Notes: a model not told the origin generated them from the letters alone. Shown: positions 18,581 to 38,008, counted from the first letter of the stretch. The stretch: 64,000 bases of DNA from Pelomonas sp937871895 (GCF_046348265.1 NZ_JAXMEO010000007.1); one strand, 5' to 3'. Made by a program: numbers and translations.

Positions 18581-19090
18581 TTGAGTCTCAATCGCAACGA
18601 GAAAGCAGCCGTCGTGACCGACGTGGCAGCGCAAGCCGCCAAGTCGCAAACGCTCGCGCTGGCCGAGTACCGTGGCCTCACCGTGGAAGCCTTGAACAAG
18701 CTGCGCGTCGATGCGCGGTCCAAGGGTGTGTACCTTCACGTGCTGAAGAACACCCTGGCCCGTCGCGCCGTCGCCGGCACCCCGTTCGAGGCAGCCTCGG
18801 AGAGCATGGTCGGTCCGCTGATCTACGGCTTTTCGGAAGACGCTGTCGCTGCGGCCAAAGTCATCGCTGACTTTGCCAAGACCAACGACAAGCTCGTCAT
18901 CAAGGGCGGTGCTTACGGCGGCAAGGCTCTGGACGTGAACGGCGTGAAGGCGCTGGCCTCGGTCCCGAGCAAGGAAGTCCTGCTGTCGCAAATCGCTGGC
19001 TTGCTCAAGTCGCCGGTGCAGCGTACTGCTGCCGTGCTGGCCGCCTTGGCACAACAGCGCGGCGGTGGCGCCGACGCCCCGGCCGCTTGA
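18581..19090 (+). CDS. rplJ: 50S ribosomal protein L10
   Basis: A 169-residue base of the L7/L12 stalk. The conserved N-terminal domain (SLNRNEKAAVVTDVAAQA, AEYRGLTVEALNKLR, LKNTLARRAVAGTPFE) binds 23S rRNA and L11; the C-terminal helix carries the L12 dimers. The start is TTG at 18581 with GGAG at 18571-18574. No in-frame ATG would keep the conserved N-terminus, so the weak codon is real and may serve autoregulation. rplL follows after 48 bp. Confidence 0.96.
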   Translation: MSLNRNEKAAVVTDVAAQAAKSQTLALAEYRGLTVEALNKLRVDARSKGVYLHVLKNTLARRAVAGTPFEAASESMVGPLIYGFSEDAVAAAKVIADFAKTNDKLVIKGGAYGGKALDVNGVKALASVPSKEVLLSQIAGLLKSPVQRTAAVLAALAQQRGGGADAPAA

Positions 19091-19138
19091 ACGACGAACC
19101 CTGCGTAAAGCAAAACCATCTGTATATAGGAAATCATC

Positions 19139-19519
19139 ATGGCATTCGATAAAGACGCATTCCTGACCGCCCTGGACAGCATGACCGTTCTGGAACTGAA
19201 CGATCTGGTCAAGGCAATTGAAGAGAAGTTTGGCGTGTCCGCTGCTTCCATGGCTGCTCCCGCTGCTGGCGGCGCTGCCGGCGGCGCTGCTGCTGCCGCT
19301 GAAGAGAAGACCGAGTTCAACGTCGTGCTGGTCGAAGCCGGCGCGAACAAGGTTGGCGTGATCAAGGCCGTGCGCGAAATCACCGGTCTGGGCCTCAAGG
19401 AAGCCAAGGACCTGGTCGACGGCGCTCCGAAGAACGTCAAGGAAGGCATTGCCAAGGCCGACGCCGAAGCTGCTGTCAAGAAGCTGGTCGAAGCCGGCGC
19501 CAAGGCCGAGCTCAAGTAA
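19139..19519 (+). CDS. rplL: 50S ribosomal protein L7/L12
   Basis: A 126-residue acidic stalk protein that recruits translation GTPases. The N-terminal dimerisation domain (MAFDKDAFLTALDSMTVLELNDLVKAIEEKFGV) is followed by an Ala/Gly hinge and a C-terminal factor-binding domain (EFNVVLVEAGANKVGVIKAVREITGLGLKEAKDLV, VKKLVEAGAKAELK). It has an SD-like AGGAAA upstream. The stop codon lies at the base of a 125-nt hairpin, so translation ends as the processing/attenuation region begins. Confidence 0.98.
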   Translation: MAFDKDAFLTALDSMTVLELNDLVKAIEEKFGVSAASMAAPAAGGAAGGAAAAAEEKTEFNVVLVEAGANKVGVIKAVREITGLGLKEAKDLVDGAPKNVKEGIAKADAEAAVKKLVEAGAKAELK

Positions 19520-19643
19520 TTCGGATCGGCGCTCGGCTACTGCGCGGGCCGATCTCGGGCTTTCGGTGCTCGCCGTACGAAGGTACGGCTCCGCGCCTCA
19601 AACCCGACCTCGACCCGCTCGCTACGCCGCTCGCCGACCGAAT
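19519..19643 (+). promoter_or_regulatory. long imperfect hairpin between rplL and rpoB (probable RNase III-type processing site)
   Basis: Two arms of about 60 nt, 19519-19578 and 19583-19643, are diverged reverse complements around a GAAG tetraloop. The apical stem GCCGTAC/GTACGGC is perfect and the outer ends are ATTCGG/CCGAAT. E. coli also has a long RNase III-cleaved stem in its rplL-rpoB gap, so the same role is inferred by position. It occupies the first part of the 435-bp gap 19520-19954. Confidence 0.6.
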
Positions 19644-19669
19644 CTCGGACCCTGTTCGAGATTCATAGA

Positions 19670-19698
19670 AGGGGTTGCCTCACGGCTTCCCCTTTTTT
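19670..19698 (+). terminator. intrinsic terminator/attenuator between rplL and rpoB
   Basis: AAGGGG pairs with CCCCTT, with an inner GCC/GGC, followed by a run of six T. In position it matches the partial attenuator that reduces rpoBC transcription relative to ribosomal protein genes in E. coli. Full termination would need a separate rpoB promoter; none with a good -35/-10 pair was found. Confidence 0.7.
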
Positions 19699-19723
19699 GT
19701 CGTTCCGGGATTTCCCGGCCCGA

Positions 19724-19775
19724 GAACAGGTGAAAGAACCCCTTGCGTTATCATGCGCGGTTCTTTCACGTGTTC
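19724..19775. repeat. 17-bp-arm inverted repeat upstream of rpoB
   Basis: Arms 19724-19740 and 19759-19775 are reverse complements with a single mismatch; the inner 11 bp (GTGAAAGAACC/GGTTCTTTCAC) are perfect. The 18-bp loop contains TATCAT, a weak -10-like element with no matching -35. It could be an operator, an RNA hairpin exposing a loop, or a promoter-embedded palindrome 180 bp before the rpoB start. The rest of the gap to 19954 shows nothing else. Confidence 0.6.
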
Positions 19776-19954
19776 TCTGATCCGACTGCAGAGAGCCAGT
19801 TTGGTCGGACTTCAGGGCAAGCCTGAAGTTGTCCGCCAGCGGTTGGTAGTGGCCAACCACCAAGCTTCGCGCGCGCCCGTTCTGGGTGTGTGACAGAGCC
19901 AGTCGCCGACGCAGCCCATCCCACGGCCAGGGAGGGGCTCGACACGGAGTGTTT

Positions 19955-24076
<4,122 letters not shown>

Positions 24077-24087
24077 GGAGCAGATGC

Positions 24088-28299
<4,212 letters not shown>

Positions 28300-28348
28300 G
28301 ACCGATCTTGCAGCGGGCGCCTCCAGGGCCCGCTGCCGGCCTTGCTCC

Positions 28349-28385
28349 AAAAGCCGCCGCAGCGTTCGCGCTCGGCGGCTTTTTC
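28349..28385. terminator. bidirectional intrinsic terminator of rpoBC and the PIN gene
   Basis: AAAAGCCGCCG-C-AGCG pairs with CGCT-CGGCGGCTTTTT around a TTCG tetraloop. The stem is flanked by A's on one side and T's on the other, so it can stop rightward rpoC transcripts and leftward transcripts from the convergent PIN-domain gene, whose stop codon abuts it. Confidence 0.9.
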
Positions 28386-28852
28386 TATGGCGCGTCGAGT
28401 GACCAGTCCGGCACGCGCAGCACGCGCAGCCCCTTGGCGGCCGCCCGTTTGCGCAGCGCCAGCAGGTCCTTGTCCCGCGTGATCAGCCAGCGCGCCTGCG
28501 CCGTGATCGCCAGGTCGATGAAGCGTTGGTCGTCTGCGTCCCGGCAGATGAGTCCGCAGGCGCGGGCCAGTGGCGTCGGCAAGCGGCGGCAGTGGCGCTC
28601 AATCGCCTCGTCAATGTGGCCCAGGCTGGGCAGATAGGCCGCCAAGGCCCGCCCTTGGGCGACGTGACGGAGTTCCGCAAGGCCGCCATCCTCAGCCACC
28701 CAAACCACCTGGCCTGACTCAATGGCAGCGACCAGGCTCGCCGTGCTGGGGTCACCGAAGACCAGCCAGTCCAGCAGCACCTGGGTGTCGATGACGACGG
28801 TGGGCACGGTGGCTGCCGAGGACGAGGCGTCCGGAATTGCGGTTGGGGGCAT
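28385..28852 (-). CDS. PIN-domain protein (putative toxin-like ribonuclease, PIN_3/COG1569 type)
   Basis: A 155-residue protein with the four acidic positions of PIN nucleases: D22 in VVIDTQVLLDWL, E60 in AELRHV, D105/D108 in CRDADDQRFIDLA and D127 in WLITRDKDLLAL. The last block matches the COG1569 pattern. ATG 28852 is chosen, as the further upstream start adds no conserved sequence. No antitoxin gene flanks it: the neighbours are rpoC (convergent) and the rpsL promoter (divergent). It may be a solitary VapC-like remnant or a housekeeping nuclease. Confidence 0.8.
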   Translation of the reverse strand: MPPTAIPDASSSAATVPTVVIDTQVLLDWLVFGDPSTASLVAAIESGQVVWVAEDGGLAELRHVAQGRALAAYLPSLGHIDEAIERHCRRLPTPLARACGLICRDADDQRFIDLAITAQARWLITRDKDLLALRKRAAAKGLRVLRVPDWSLDAP

Positions 28853-28913
28853 GGAGAGGCGCGGGTTTGGAGCGCCATCATCGCCGCGATTGCACACCGG
28901 TCACGCTGCCCGC

Positions 28914-28943
28914 TTGTCTCGGTCTAGGGTTACGCACTACAAT
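28914..28943 (+). promoter_or_regulatory. promoter of the str operon (rpsL)
   Basis: TTGTCT (28914-28919) and TACAAT (28938-28943) are separated by 18 bp, about 100 bp before rpsL. The position after the rpoC terminator and the good -10 make this the likely start of rpsL-rpsG-fusA-tuf transcription. Confidence 0.65.
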
Positions 28944-29043
28944 CATAGGCTCTCCGCATTTTGCGGGGTGTGCGTTCGCGCCTACGTGCCTGCGCCGCCC
29001 TTGCTGCGGAAGTTCACAGACTTCAAACGGGAACAAGTCGTTT

Positions 29044-29418
29044 ATGCCAACCATCAATCAACTGGTGCGCCAGGGCCGAGAGGCCGAGGTCATCAAGTCC
29101 AAGTCGCCTGCGATGCAGAACTGCCCGCAGCGCCGCGGTGTCTGCACCCGCGTCTACACCACCACGCCCAAGAAGCCGAACTCCGCGCTGCGTAAGGTCG
29201 CCAAGGTGCGCCTGACCAACGGCTTCGAGGTCATCTCCTACATCGGCGGTGAAGGCCACAACCTCCAAGAACACAGTGTCGTGCTGGTGCGCGGCGGCCG
29301 TGTGAAGGACTTGCCTGGCGTTCGCTACCACATCGTCCGTGGCTCGCTCGACCTGCAAGGCGTCAAGGATCGCAAGCAGTCCCGTTCGAAGTACGGTGCC
29401 AAGCGTCCCAAGAAGTAA
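29044..29418 (+). CDS. rpsL: 30S ribosomal protein S12
   Basis: A 124-residue decoding-centre protein. It contains CPQRRGVCTRVYTT followed by TPKKPNSALRKVAKV, and GGRVKDLPGVRYHIVRG, with the lysines at the streptomycin-resistance positions unchanged, so the sequence looks streptomycin-sensitive. ATG 29044 gives the standard N-terminus MPTINQLVRQGR. First gene of the str operon. Confidence 0.98.
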   Translation: MPTINQLVRQGREAEVIKSKSPAMQNCPQRRGVCTRVYTTTPKKPNSALRKVAKVRLTNGFEVISYIGGEGHNLQEHSVVLVRGGRVKDLPGVRYHIVRGSLDLQGVKDRKQSRSKYGAKRPKK

Positions 29419-29549
29419 GTTGCGGGCTTCGGCCCAGCATTCATCGCGGTTGCATTGACAACCGAGTAAGTGGATGACCCCAGAAGGCGGTGGTCGTCCA
29501 AAGGCGGGGCAAGCTGCCCACGCCAACTGAAGCAAAAAGGAAGATTCCC

Positions 29550-30020
29550 ATGCCACGTCGTCGCGAAGTACCCAAGCGCGAGATCCTGCCTGATCCCAAG
29601 TTCGGTTCGGTCGATCTGTCCAAGTTCATGAACGTCATCATGGAGTCGGGCAAGAAGGCTGTCGCTGAGCGCATCATTTACGGCGCTCTCGACCAAGTCG
29701 AAAAGAAGGCCGGCAAGGACCCGTTGGAAGTGTTCATGGTCGCCCTGAACAACGTGAAGCCGATGGTCGAAGTCAAGAGCCGCCGCGTCGGCGGTGCGAA
29801 CTACCAAGTTCCCGTGGAAGTTCGCCCCGTCCGCCGCATGGCCCTGGCGATGCGCTGGCTGAAGGAATCGGCCCGCAAGCGCGGTGAAAAGTCGATGGCC
29901 CAGCGTCTGGCCAACGAGCTGCTGGAGGCCGCTGAAGGCCGTGGCGGCGCGATGAAGAAGCGCGACGAAGTCCACCGCATGGCAGAAGCCAACAAGGCGT
30001 TCTCGCACTTCCGCTTCTAA
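29550..30020 (+). CDS. rpsG: 30S ribosomal protein S7
   Basis: A 156-residue primary binder of the 3' domain of 16S rRNA and, in E. coli, the str-operon repressor. Typical sequence: MPRRREVPKREILPDPKFGS, MNVIMESGKKAVAERIIYGA, VGGANYQVPVEVRP and EANKAFSHFRF. ATG 29550 has AAAGGAAG upstream. The 131-bp gap after rpsL contains a GGATGACC/GGTCGTCC stem (about 29472-29499), a possible S7 target. Confidence 0.98.
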   Translation: MPRRREVPKREILPDPKFGSVDLSKFMNVIMESGKKAVAERIIYGALDQVEKKAGKDPLEVFMVALNNVKPMVEVKSRRVGGANYQVPVEVRPVRRMALAMRWLKESARKRGEKSMAQRLANELLEAAEGRGGAMKKRDEVHRMAEANKAFSHFRF

Positions 30021-30088
30021 ATCAACCAAATCTGGCCGCCTCGGGTTTACACCAACCCGCTGGCGGCTCCTGCCTTCTGGAGCAAACC

Positions 30089-32194
<2,106 letters not shown>

Positions 32195-32326
32195 ACTCCG
32201 GCGGCTTAGGCCGCCGCATCGTCGTCTTCCCGCCTCGTGCTCCGGTTGCCAGTCGCCGGGGAGTCACACGAGACGGGGAAACGTAAAACCAACCGACTGG
32301 CATGCTCTTTCCCTGGAGATACAGAA

Positions 32327-33517
<1,191 letters not shown>

Positions 33518-33531
33518 GAAGGCGGCTCCCC

Positions 33532-33843
33532 ATGCAAAAGCAAAAGATCCGCATTCGCCTCAAGGCCTTCGACTACAAGCTGATCGACCAGTCGGCTCTG
33601 GAAATCGTTGAAACCGCCAAGCGCACCGGCGCCATCGTCAAGGGCCCCGTGCCTCTGCCGACCCGCCTGGAGCGTTTCGACATCCTGCGCTCGCCGCACG
33701 TCAACAAGACCAGCCGCGACCAATTCGAGATCCGCACGCACCAGCGCCTGATGGACATCGTTGACCCGACGGACAAGACCGTCGACGCGTTGATGAAGCT
33801 CGACCTGCCCGCAGGTGTCGACGTCGAGATCAAGCTGCAATGA
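33532..33843 (+). CDS. rpsJ: 30S ribosomal protein S10
   Basis: A 103-residue protein that also serves as NusE in antitermination. The family sequence KIRIRLKAFDYKLIDQSALEIVETAKRTGA begins it, and GPVPLPTR, RSPHVNKTSRDQFEIRTH and LPAGVDVEIKL follow. It starts 14 bp after tuf and so belongs to the str transcript here; an intrinsic-type hairpin and a new promoter separate it from rplC. Confidence 0.98.
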   Translation: MQKQKIRIRLKAFDYKLIDQSALEIVETAKRTGAIVKGPVPLPTRLERFDILRSPHVNKTSRDQFEIRTHQRLMDIVDPTDKTVDALMKLDLPAGVDVEIKLQ

Positions 33844-33882
33844 GCGTTTCAGATCCGGCGGCTGCCGCTGCCGGCTGATTGC

Positions 33883-33905
33883 AACGGCCCTTCGGGGCCG
33901 TTTCT
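33883..33905 (+). terminator. hairpin terminator after rpsJ
   Basis: AACGGCCC-TTCG-GGGCCGTT forms an 8-bp stem with a TTCG loop, ending in a short T-rich stretch (TTTCTC). With the downstream promoter it implies rpsJ ends the str transcript, or partial termination/attenuation before rplC. Confidence 0.65.
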
Positions 33906-33927
33906 CATGGCGACTTCGAAATAACGG

Positions 33928-33956
33928 TTGCGTGCCGCATACGCGCCGCATACAAT
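33928..33956 (+). promoter_or_regulatory. promoter of rplC and the rest of the S10 operon
   Basis: TTGCGT (33928-33933) and TACAAT (33951-33956) are separated by exactly 17 bp, about 115 bp upstream of rplC and just after the rpsJ hairpin. The 5/6 match of the -10 and the ideal spacing support a sigma-70-type promoter. Confidence 0.65.
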
Positions 33957-34070
33957 CGCGGGCTTTCCCGGCTTTTGCTGGGAATCCATGGCGCCCGGCC
34001 AATCGATGTCGGGTGTGTCTAACAGAGGCTTGGTGCGGTTCACCGTGAACCTGCTGGGCTGGAGAAAGCA

Positions 34071-34736
34071 ATGAGTCTTAGCAATCGTCTCGGATTGCTG
34101 GGCCGCAAGGTGGGCATGATGCGCATCTTCACGGACGATGGCGACGCCATCCCTGTGACGGTGCTGGACGTGTCCAACAACCGCGTGACCCAGATCAAGA
34201 CCGAAGCGTCCGACGGCTACAACGCCATCCAAGTGGCGTTCGGTTCGCGCAAAGCGTCGCGCGTGTCCAAGCCTGAGGCGGGCCACCTGGCCAAGGCCGG
34301 CGTCGAAGCCGGCGAACTCCTCAAGGAATTCCGCGTCGGCGCCGACGTGGCCGCCCAGTACCAAGCTGGCGCCACCGTCCCTGCCACGCTGTTCGCTGCG
34401 GGCCAGAAGGTTGATGTGCAGGGCACGTCGATCGGTAAGGGCTACGCGGGCACCATCAAGCGCCACAACTTCAGTTCGCAGCGCGCCTCGCACGGCAATA
34501 GCCGCTCGCACAACGTCCCGGGCTCCATCTCGATGGCTCAGGATCCGGGTCGCGTGTTCCCCGGCAAGAAGATGACCGGCCACATGGGTGACGAGACCGT
34601 CAGCGTCCAGAACCTCGACATCGTCCGCGTTGACGAAGCACGCTCGCTGCTGCTGGTTCGCGGCGCTGTGCCGGGTGCCAAGAACGGCCACGTCGTCGTG
34701 CGCCCCGCCGTCAAGGCCAAGAAGGGAGCCAACTGA
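34071..34736 (+). CDS. rplC: 50S ribosomal protein L3
   Basis: A 221-residue early-assembly protein reaching the peptidyl transferase centre. It shows LLGRKVGMMRIFTDDGDAIPVTVLD, the GKGYAGTIKRHNFSSQRASHG loop and GSISMAQDPGRVFPGKKMTGHMG. A 227-bp leader separates it from rpsJ. Its stop overlaps the rplD start in an ATGA-like arrangement, so L3 and L4 are coupled. Confidence 0.98.
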   Translation: MSLSNRLGLLGRKVGMMRIFTDDGDAIPVTVLDVSNNRVTQIKTEASDGYNAIQVAFGSRKASRVSKPEAGHLAKAGVEAGELLKEFRVGADVAAQYQAGATVPATLFAAGQKVDVQGTSIGKGYAGTIKRHNFSSQRASHGNSRSHNVPGSISMAQDPGRVFPGKKMTGHMGDETVSVQNLDIVRVDEARSLLLVRGAVPGAKNGHVVVRPAVKAKKGAN

Positions 34737-35356
34737 TGCAGCTCGAGCTCCTGAACGAACAAGGTCAGGCGACGTCCAAGGTGGATGCTCCTGATGCTGT
34801 CTTCGCTCGCGATTACAACGAAGCCCTGGTGCACCAGGTCGTTGTGGCTTACCAAGCCAATGCCCGCCAAGGCACGCGCGCTCAGAAGGACCGCGGCGAG
34901 GTCAGCCACTCGACCAAGAAGCCGTTCCGTCAAAAGGGTACGGGCAACGCCCGCGCCGGCATGACCTCCTCGCCGCTGTGGCGTGGGGGCGGCCGCATCT
35001 TCCCGAACCGTCCGGACGAAAACTTCGCCCACAAGGTCAACAAGAAGATGTACCGCGCCGGTATTGCTGCGATCCTGTCGCAGCTGGCTCGCGAAGGTCG
35101 CCTCGCCGTGGTCGATTCGATCACGGTCGAAGCGCCCAAGACCAAGCTGCTGGCTGCCAAGTTCAAGGCCATGGGCCTGGACTCGGTCCTCGTGATCGCC
35201 GACCAGGTGGATGACAACCTGTTCCTGGCATCGCGCAACCTGGCCAATGTGCTGGTCGTCGAGCCCCGTTATGCCGACCCGCTGTCTCTCGTGCACTACA
35301 AGAAGGTGCTGGTGACCAAGGCGGCTGTCGAGCAACTCAAGGAGATGCTGGCATGA
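34736..35356 (+). CDS. rplD: 50S ribosomal protein L4
   Basis: A 206-residue protein lining the exit tunnel and, in E. coli, the S10-operon repressor. Conserved parts are GTRAQKDRGEVSHSTKKPFRQKGTGNARAG and SSPLWRGGGRIFPNRPDENFAHKVNKKMYR. It starts on the last base of rplC and overlaps rplW by 4 bp. No S10-type leader can be confirmed by eye. Confidence 0.98.
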   Translation: MQLELLNEQGQATSKVDAPDAVFARDYNEALVHQVVVAYQANARQGTRAQKDRGEVSHSTKKPFRQKGTGNARAGMTSSPLWRGGGRIFPNRPDENFAHKVNKKMYRAGIAAILSQLAREGRLAVVDSITVEAPKTKLLAAKFKAMGLDSVLVIADQVDDNLFLASRNLANVLVVEPRYADPLSLVHYKKVLVTKAAVEQLKEMLA

Positions 35357-35670
35357 GCACGACGCCTAAGTTTGATGAGGGCCGCCTGGCCCAGGTGCTG
35401 CTCGCGCCCATCGTTTCGGAAAAGGCCACGCAAGTTGCCGACAAGCACAACCAGGTCCTGTTCAAGGTCCTGCGTTCTGCCACCAAGCCCGAGATCAAGG
35501 CCGCTGTTGAGCTGCTGTTCAAGGTCGAAGTCGAGTCCGTCAGCGTGGTGAACGTCAAGGGCAAGACCAAGCGTTTTGGTGGTCGTCCCGGCCGCCGCGA
35601 TCACGTCAAGAAGGCCTATGTGGCCCTCAAGGCTGGTCAAGAGCTGAACTTCTCCGGGGAGGCTGCGTAA
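35353..35670 (+). CDS. rplW: 50S ribosomal protein L23
   Basis: A 105-residue protein at the tunnel exit and docking site for trigger factor and SRP. Typical stretch: LAQVLLAPIVSEKATQVADKHNQVLFKVLRSATKPEIKAAVELLF, then GKTKRFGGRPGRRDHVKKAYV. Overlaps rplD by 4 bp and abuts rplB directly. Confidence 0.98.
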   Translation: MSTTPKFDEGRLAQVLLAPIVSEKATQVADKHNQVLFKVLRSATKPEIKAAVELLFKVEVESVSVVNVKGKTKRFGGRPGRRDHVKKAYVALKAGQELNFSGEAA

Positions 35671-36495
35671 ATGGCCATCGTCAAAGTCAAGCCCACATCG
35701 CCCGGCCGCCGTGCCGTGGTCAAGGTGGTGCACAAGCACCTGCACAAGGGCGAAGGCTATGCCCCGCTGCTTGAGCCGCAGAAGCAGAACTCCGGCCGCA
35801 ACAACAACGGCCACATCACGATGCGCCACAAGGGCGGTGGTCACAAGCACCACTACCGTGTCGTGGACTTCGTGCGCAACAAGGACGGCATTCCGGCCAA
35901 GGTTGAGCGCATCGAGTACGACCCGAACCGCACGGCCCACATCGCCCTGGTGTGCTATGCCGACGGTGAGCGTCGCTACATCATTGCCCCGCGTGGCCTG
36001 GAAGTTGGTTCAACGGTCGTGAGTGGCGCTGAAGCGCCGATCAAGGCTGGCAACACCCTCCCGATTCGCAATATCCCCGTTGGCTCCACCATCCACTGCA
36101 TCGAACTGCTGCCTGGCAAGGGTGCGCAGATGATCCGTTCGGCAGGTGCATCGGCAGTGCTGATGGCGCGTGAGGGCGTTTACGCCCAGATCCGCCTGCG
36201 CTCCGGTGAAGTCCGCCGCGTGCACATCGACTGCCGCGCCACCATCGGTGAAGTGAGCAACGAAGAGCACAGCCTGCGCCAATACGGCAAGGCCGGCGCG
36301 ATCCGCTGGAAGGGCATCCGCCCGACGGTTCGTGGCGTCGCCATGAACCCGGTGGATCACCCGCACGGTGGTGGTGAAGGCCGTACCGGCGAAGGCCAGG
36401 TCCCCGTGTCCCCATGGAACACGCTGACCAAGGGCTATCGCACCCGCAACAACAAGCGCACGCAGACCTTCATCGTCTCGCGTCGCAAGAAATAA
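35671..36495 (+). CDS. rplB: 50S ribosomal protein L2
   Basis: A 274-residue protein essential for subunit association and peptidyl transfer. It has KPTSPGRRAVVKVVHKHLHKG, HKGGGHKHHYRVVDF, RSAGASAVLMAREG and the C-terminal GVAMNPVDHPHGGGEGRTGEG containing the functionally important histidine. Starts on the base after the rplW stop. Confidence 0.99.
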   Translation: MAIVKVKPTSPGRRAVVKVVHKHLHKGEGYAPLLEPQKQNSGRNNNGHITMRHKGGGHKHHYRVVDFVRNKDGIPAKVERIEYDPNRTAHIALVCYADGERRYIIAPRGLEVGSTVVSGAEAPIKAGNTLPIRNIPVGSTIHCIELLPGKGAQMIRSAGASAVLMAREGVYAQIRLRSGEVRRVHIDCRATIGEVSNEEHSLRQYGKAGAIRWKGIRPTVRGVAMNPVDHPHGGGEGRTGEGQVPVSPWNTLTKGYRTRNNKRTQTFIVSRRKK

Positions 36496-36510
36496 GAAGG
36501 GAAGACGGAC

Positions 36511-36789
36511 ATGGCTCGTTCCCTCAAAAAGGGTCCCTTCGTGGACCACCACTTGGCAGCCAAGGTCGACAAGGCCGTGGCCAACAAGGACAAGAAGCCC
36601 ATCAAGACCTGGTCGCGCCGCTCGACGATCCTGCCCGAGTTCATCGGCCTCACGATCGCCGTGCACAACGGCAAGCAGCACGTGCCGGTCTATGTGTCTG
36701 ACCAAATGGTCGGCCACAAGCTGGGTGAATTCGCACTGACCCGCACCTTCAAGGGCCACCCGGCCGACAAGAAGGCCGGGAAGAAGTAA
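36511..36789 (+). CDS. rpsS: 30S ribosomal protein S19
   Basis: A 92-residue head protein near the A-site tRNA. Conserved sequence: MARSLKKGPFVDHHL, TWSRRSTILPEFIGLTIAVHNGKQHVPVYVSDQMVGHKLGEFALTRTFKGH. SD-like GAAGGGAAG precedes the ATG. It belongs to the S10 operon, 15 bp after rplB. Confidence 0.98.
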   Translation: MARSLKKGPFVDHHLAAKVDKAVANKDKKPIKTWSRRSTILPEFIGLTIAVHNGKQHVPVYVSDQMVGHKLGEFALTRTFKGHPADKKAGKK

Positions 36790-36800
36790 GGATGCCGACG

Positions 36801-37130
36801 ATGGAAACCAAAGCAGTCGTTCGTGGCGTTCGCCTCTCGTGTGACAAGGGCCGCCTCGTGGCGGACCTGATCCGCGGCAAGAAGGTCGATCAAGCCCTCA
36901 ACATCCTGACCTTCACCCAGAAGAAGGCCGCCGGCATCATCAAGAAGGCTCTGGAGTCGGCCATCGCCAACGCCGAGCACAACGACGGTGCCGACATCGA
37001 TGAGCTCAAGGTCACCTCGATCTACGTCGAGCAAGGCGCCACGCTGAAGCGTTTCGCCGCGCGCGCCAAGGGCCGTGGCAATCGCATCAGCAAGCCCACC
37101 TGCCACATCTACGTGGCTGTCGGCAACTAA
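36801..37130 (+). CDS. rplV: 50S ribosomal protein L22
   Basis: A 109-residue tunnel protein with a beta-hairpin that reaches the macrolide site. Family parts are GRLVADLIRGKKVDQALNIL, KKAAGIIKKALESAIANAEHN and KRFAARAKGRGNRISKPTCHIYVAVGN. Two in-frame ATGs exist, at 36792 and 36801; the second has AAGGA 8 bp upstream and gives the usual 109-residue length, so it is preferred. Confidence 0.95.
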   Translation: METKAVVRGVRLSCDKGRLVADLIRGKKVDQALNILTFTQKKAAGIIKKALESAIANAEHNDGADIDELKVTSIYVEQGATLKRFAARAKGRGNRISKPTCHIYVAVGN

Positions 37131-37145
37131 GGCGCTAGGAAGACT

Positions 37146-38006
37146 ATGGGACAGAAGATTCATCCGACTGGCTTCCGCCTGCCCGTTACCCGCAACTGGG
37201 CCTCGCGCTGGTATGCCAACAACCAGAACTTCGCCAGCATGCTGGCCGAAGATCTGCAGGTGCGTGAGTTCCTGAAGGCCAAGCTCAAGAATGCCGCTGT
37301 TGCGCGCATCCTGATCGAGCGCCCCGCCAAGAACGCCCGCATCACGATCTACTCGGCACGTCCGGGTGTCGTGATCGGCAAGAAGGGCGAGGACATCGAG
37401 AACCTCAAGGCCGAACTCACCAAGCGTCTGGGCGTGCCCGTCGCGGTCAACATCGAAGAAATCCGCAAGCCGGAAGTCGATGCACAGTTGATCGCTGACA
37501 GCATCACCCAGCAGCTCGAAAAGCGCATCATGTTCCGCCGCGCCATGAAGCGCGCGATGCAGAACGCGATGCGTCTGGGTGCCCAAGGCATCAAGATCAT
37601 GAGCGCCGGTCGTCTGAACGGCATCGAAATTGCGCGTACCGAGTGGTATCGCGAAGGTCGTGTGCCTCTGCACACGCTGAAGGCCGACATCGACTACGGC
37701 TTCTCTGAAGCCAAGACCACCTATGGCGTCATTGGCGTCAAGGTCTGGGTCTACCGCGGTGACCGCCTGGCCAATGGTGAGGCCCCCGTCATCAACACCC
37801 CCGCTGGCGCCGAAGACGATCGTCGCCCGCGCCGTAACGCCCGTCCGGGCGCTCCTGGTGGCCGTGGCCGTCCGGGCAGCGACCGTGGCCCGCGTGACGG
37901 AGCAGAACAGCCCGCTGCCGCCGCCCCCACGGGTGACGCAGCCAAGCCCGCCGGCAAGCGTGTGATCCGCAAGGCTCCCGCCGCTGGCGAGGCCAAAGGA
38001 GAATAA
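37146..38006 (+). CDS. rpsC: 30S ribosomal protein S3 with long C-terminal tail
   Basis: A 286-residue protein at the mRNA entry. The KH domain (ARPGVVIGKKGEDIENLKAEL) and C-terminal S3 fold (GRLNGIEIARTEWYREGRVPLHTLKADIDYG) are standard. About 60 extra residues after residue 225 are rich in Arg, Gly, Pro and Ala, making it longer than E. coli S3 (233); such tails are common in betaproteobacteria. rplP starts 2 bp after the stop. Confidence 0.98.
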   Translation: MGQKIHPTGFRLPVTRNWASRWYANNQNFASMLAEDLQVREFLKAKLKNAAVARILIERPAKNARITIYSARPGVVIGKKGEDIENLKAELTKRLGVPVAVNIEEIRKPEVDAQLIADSITQQLEKRIMFRRAMKRAMQNAMRLGAQGIKIMSAGRLNGIEIARTEWYREGRVPLHTLKADIDYGFSEAKTTYGVIGVKVWVYRGDRLANGEAPVINTPAGAEDDRRPRRNARPGAPGGRGRPGSDRGPRDGAEQPAAAAPTGDAAKPAGKRVIRKAPAAGEAKGE

Positions 38007-38008
38007 AT

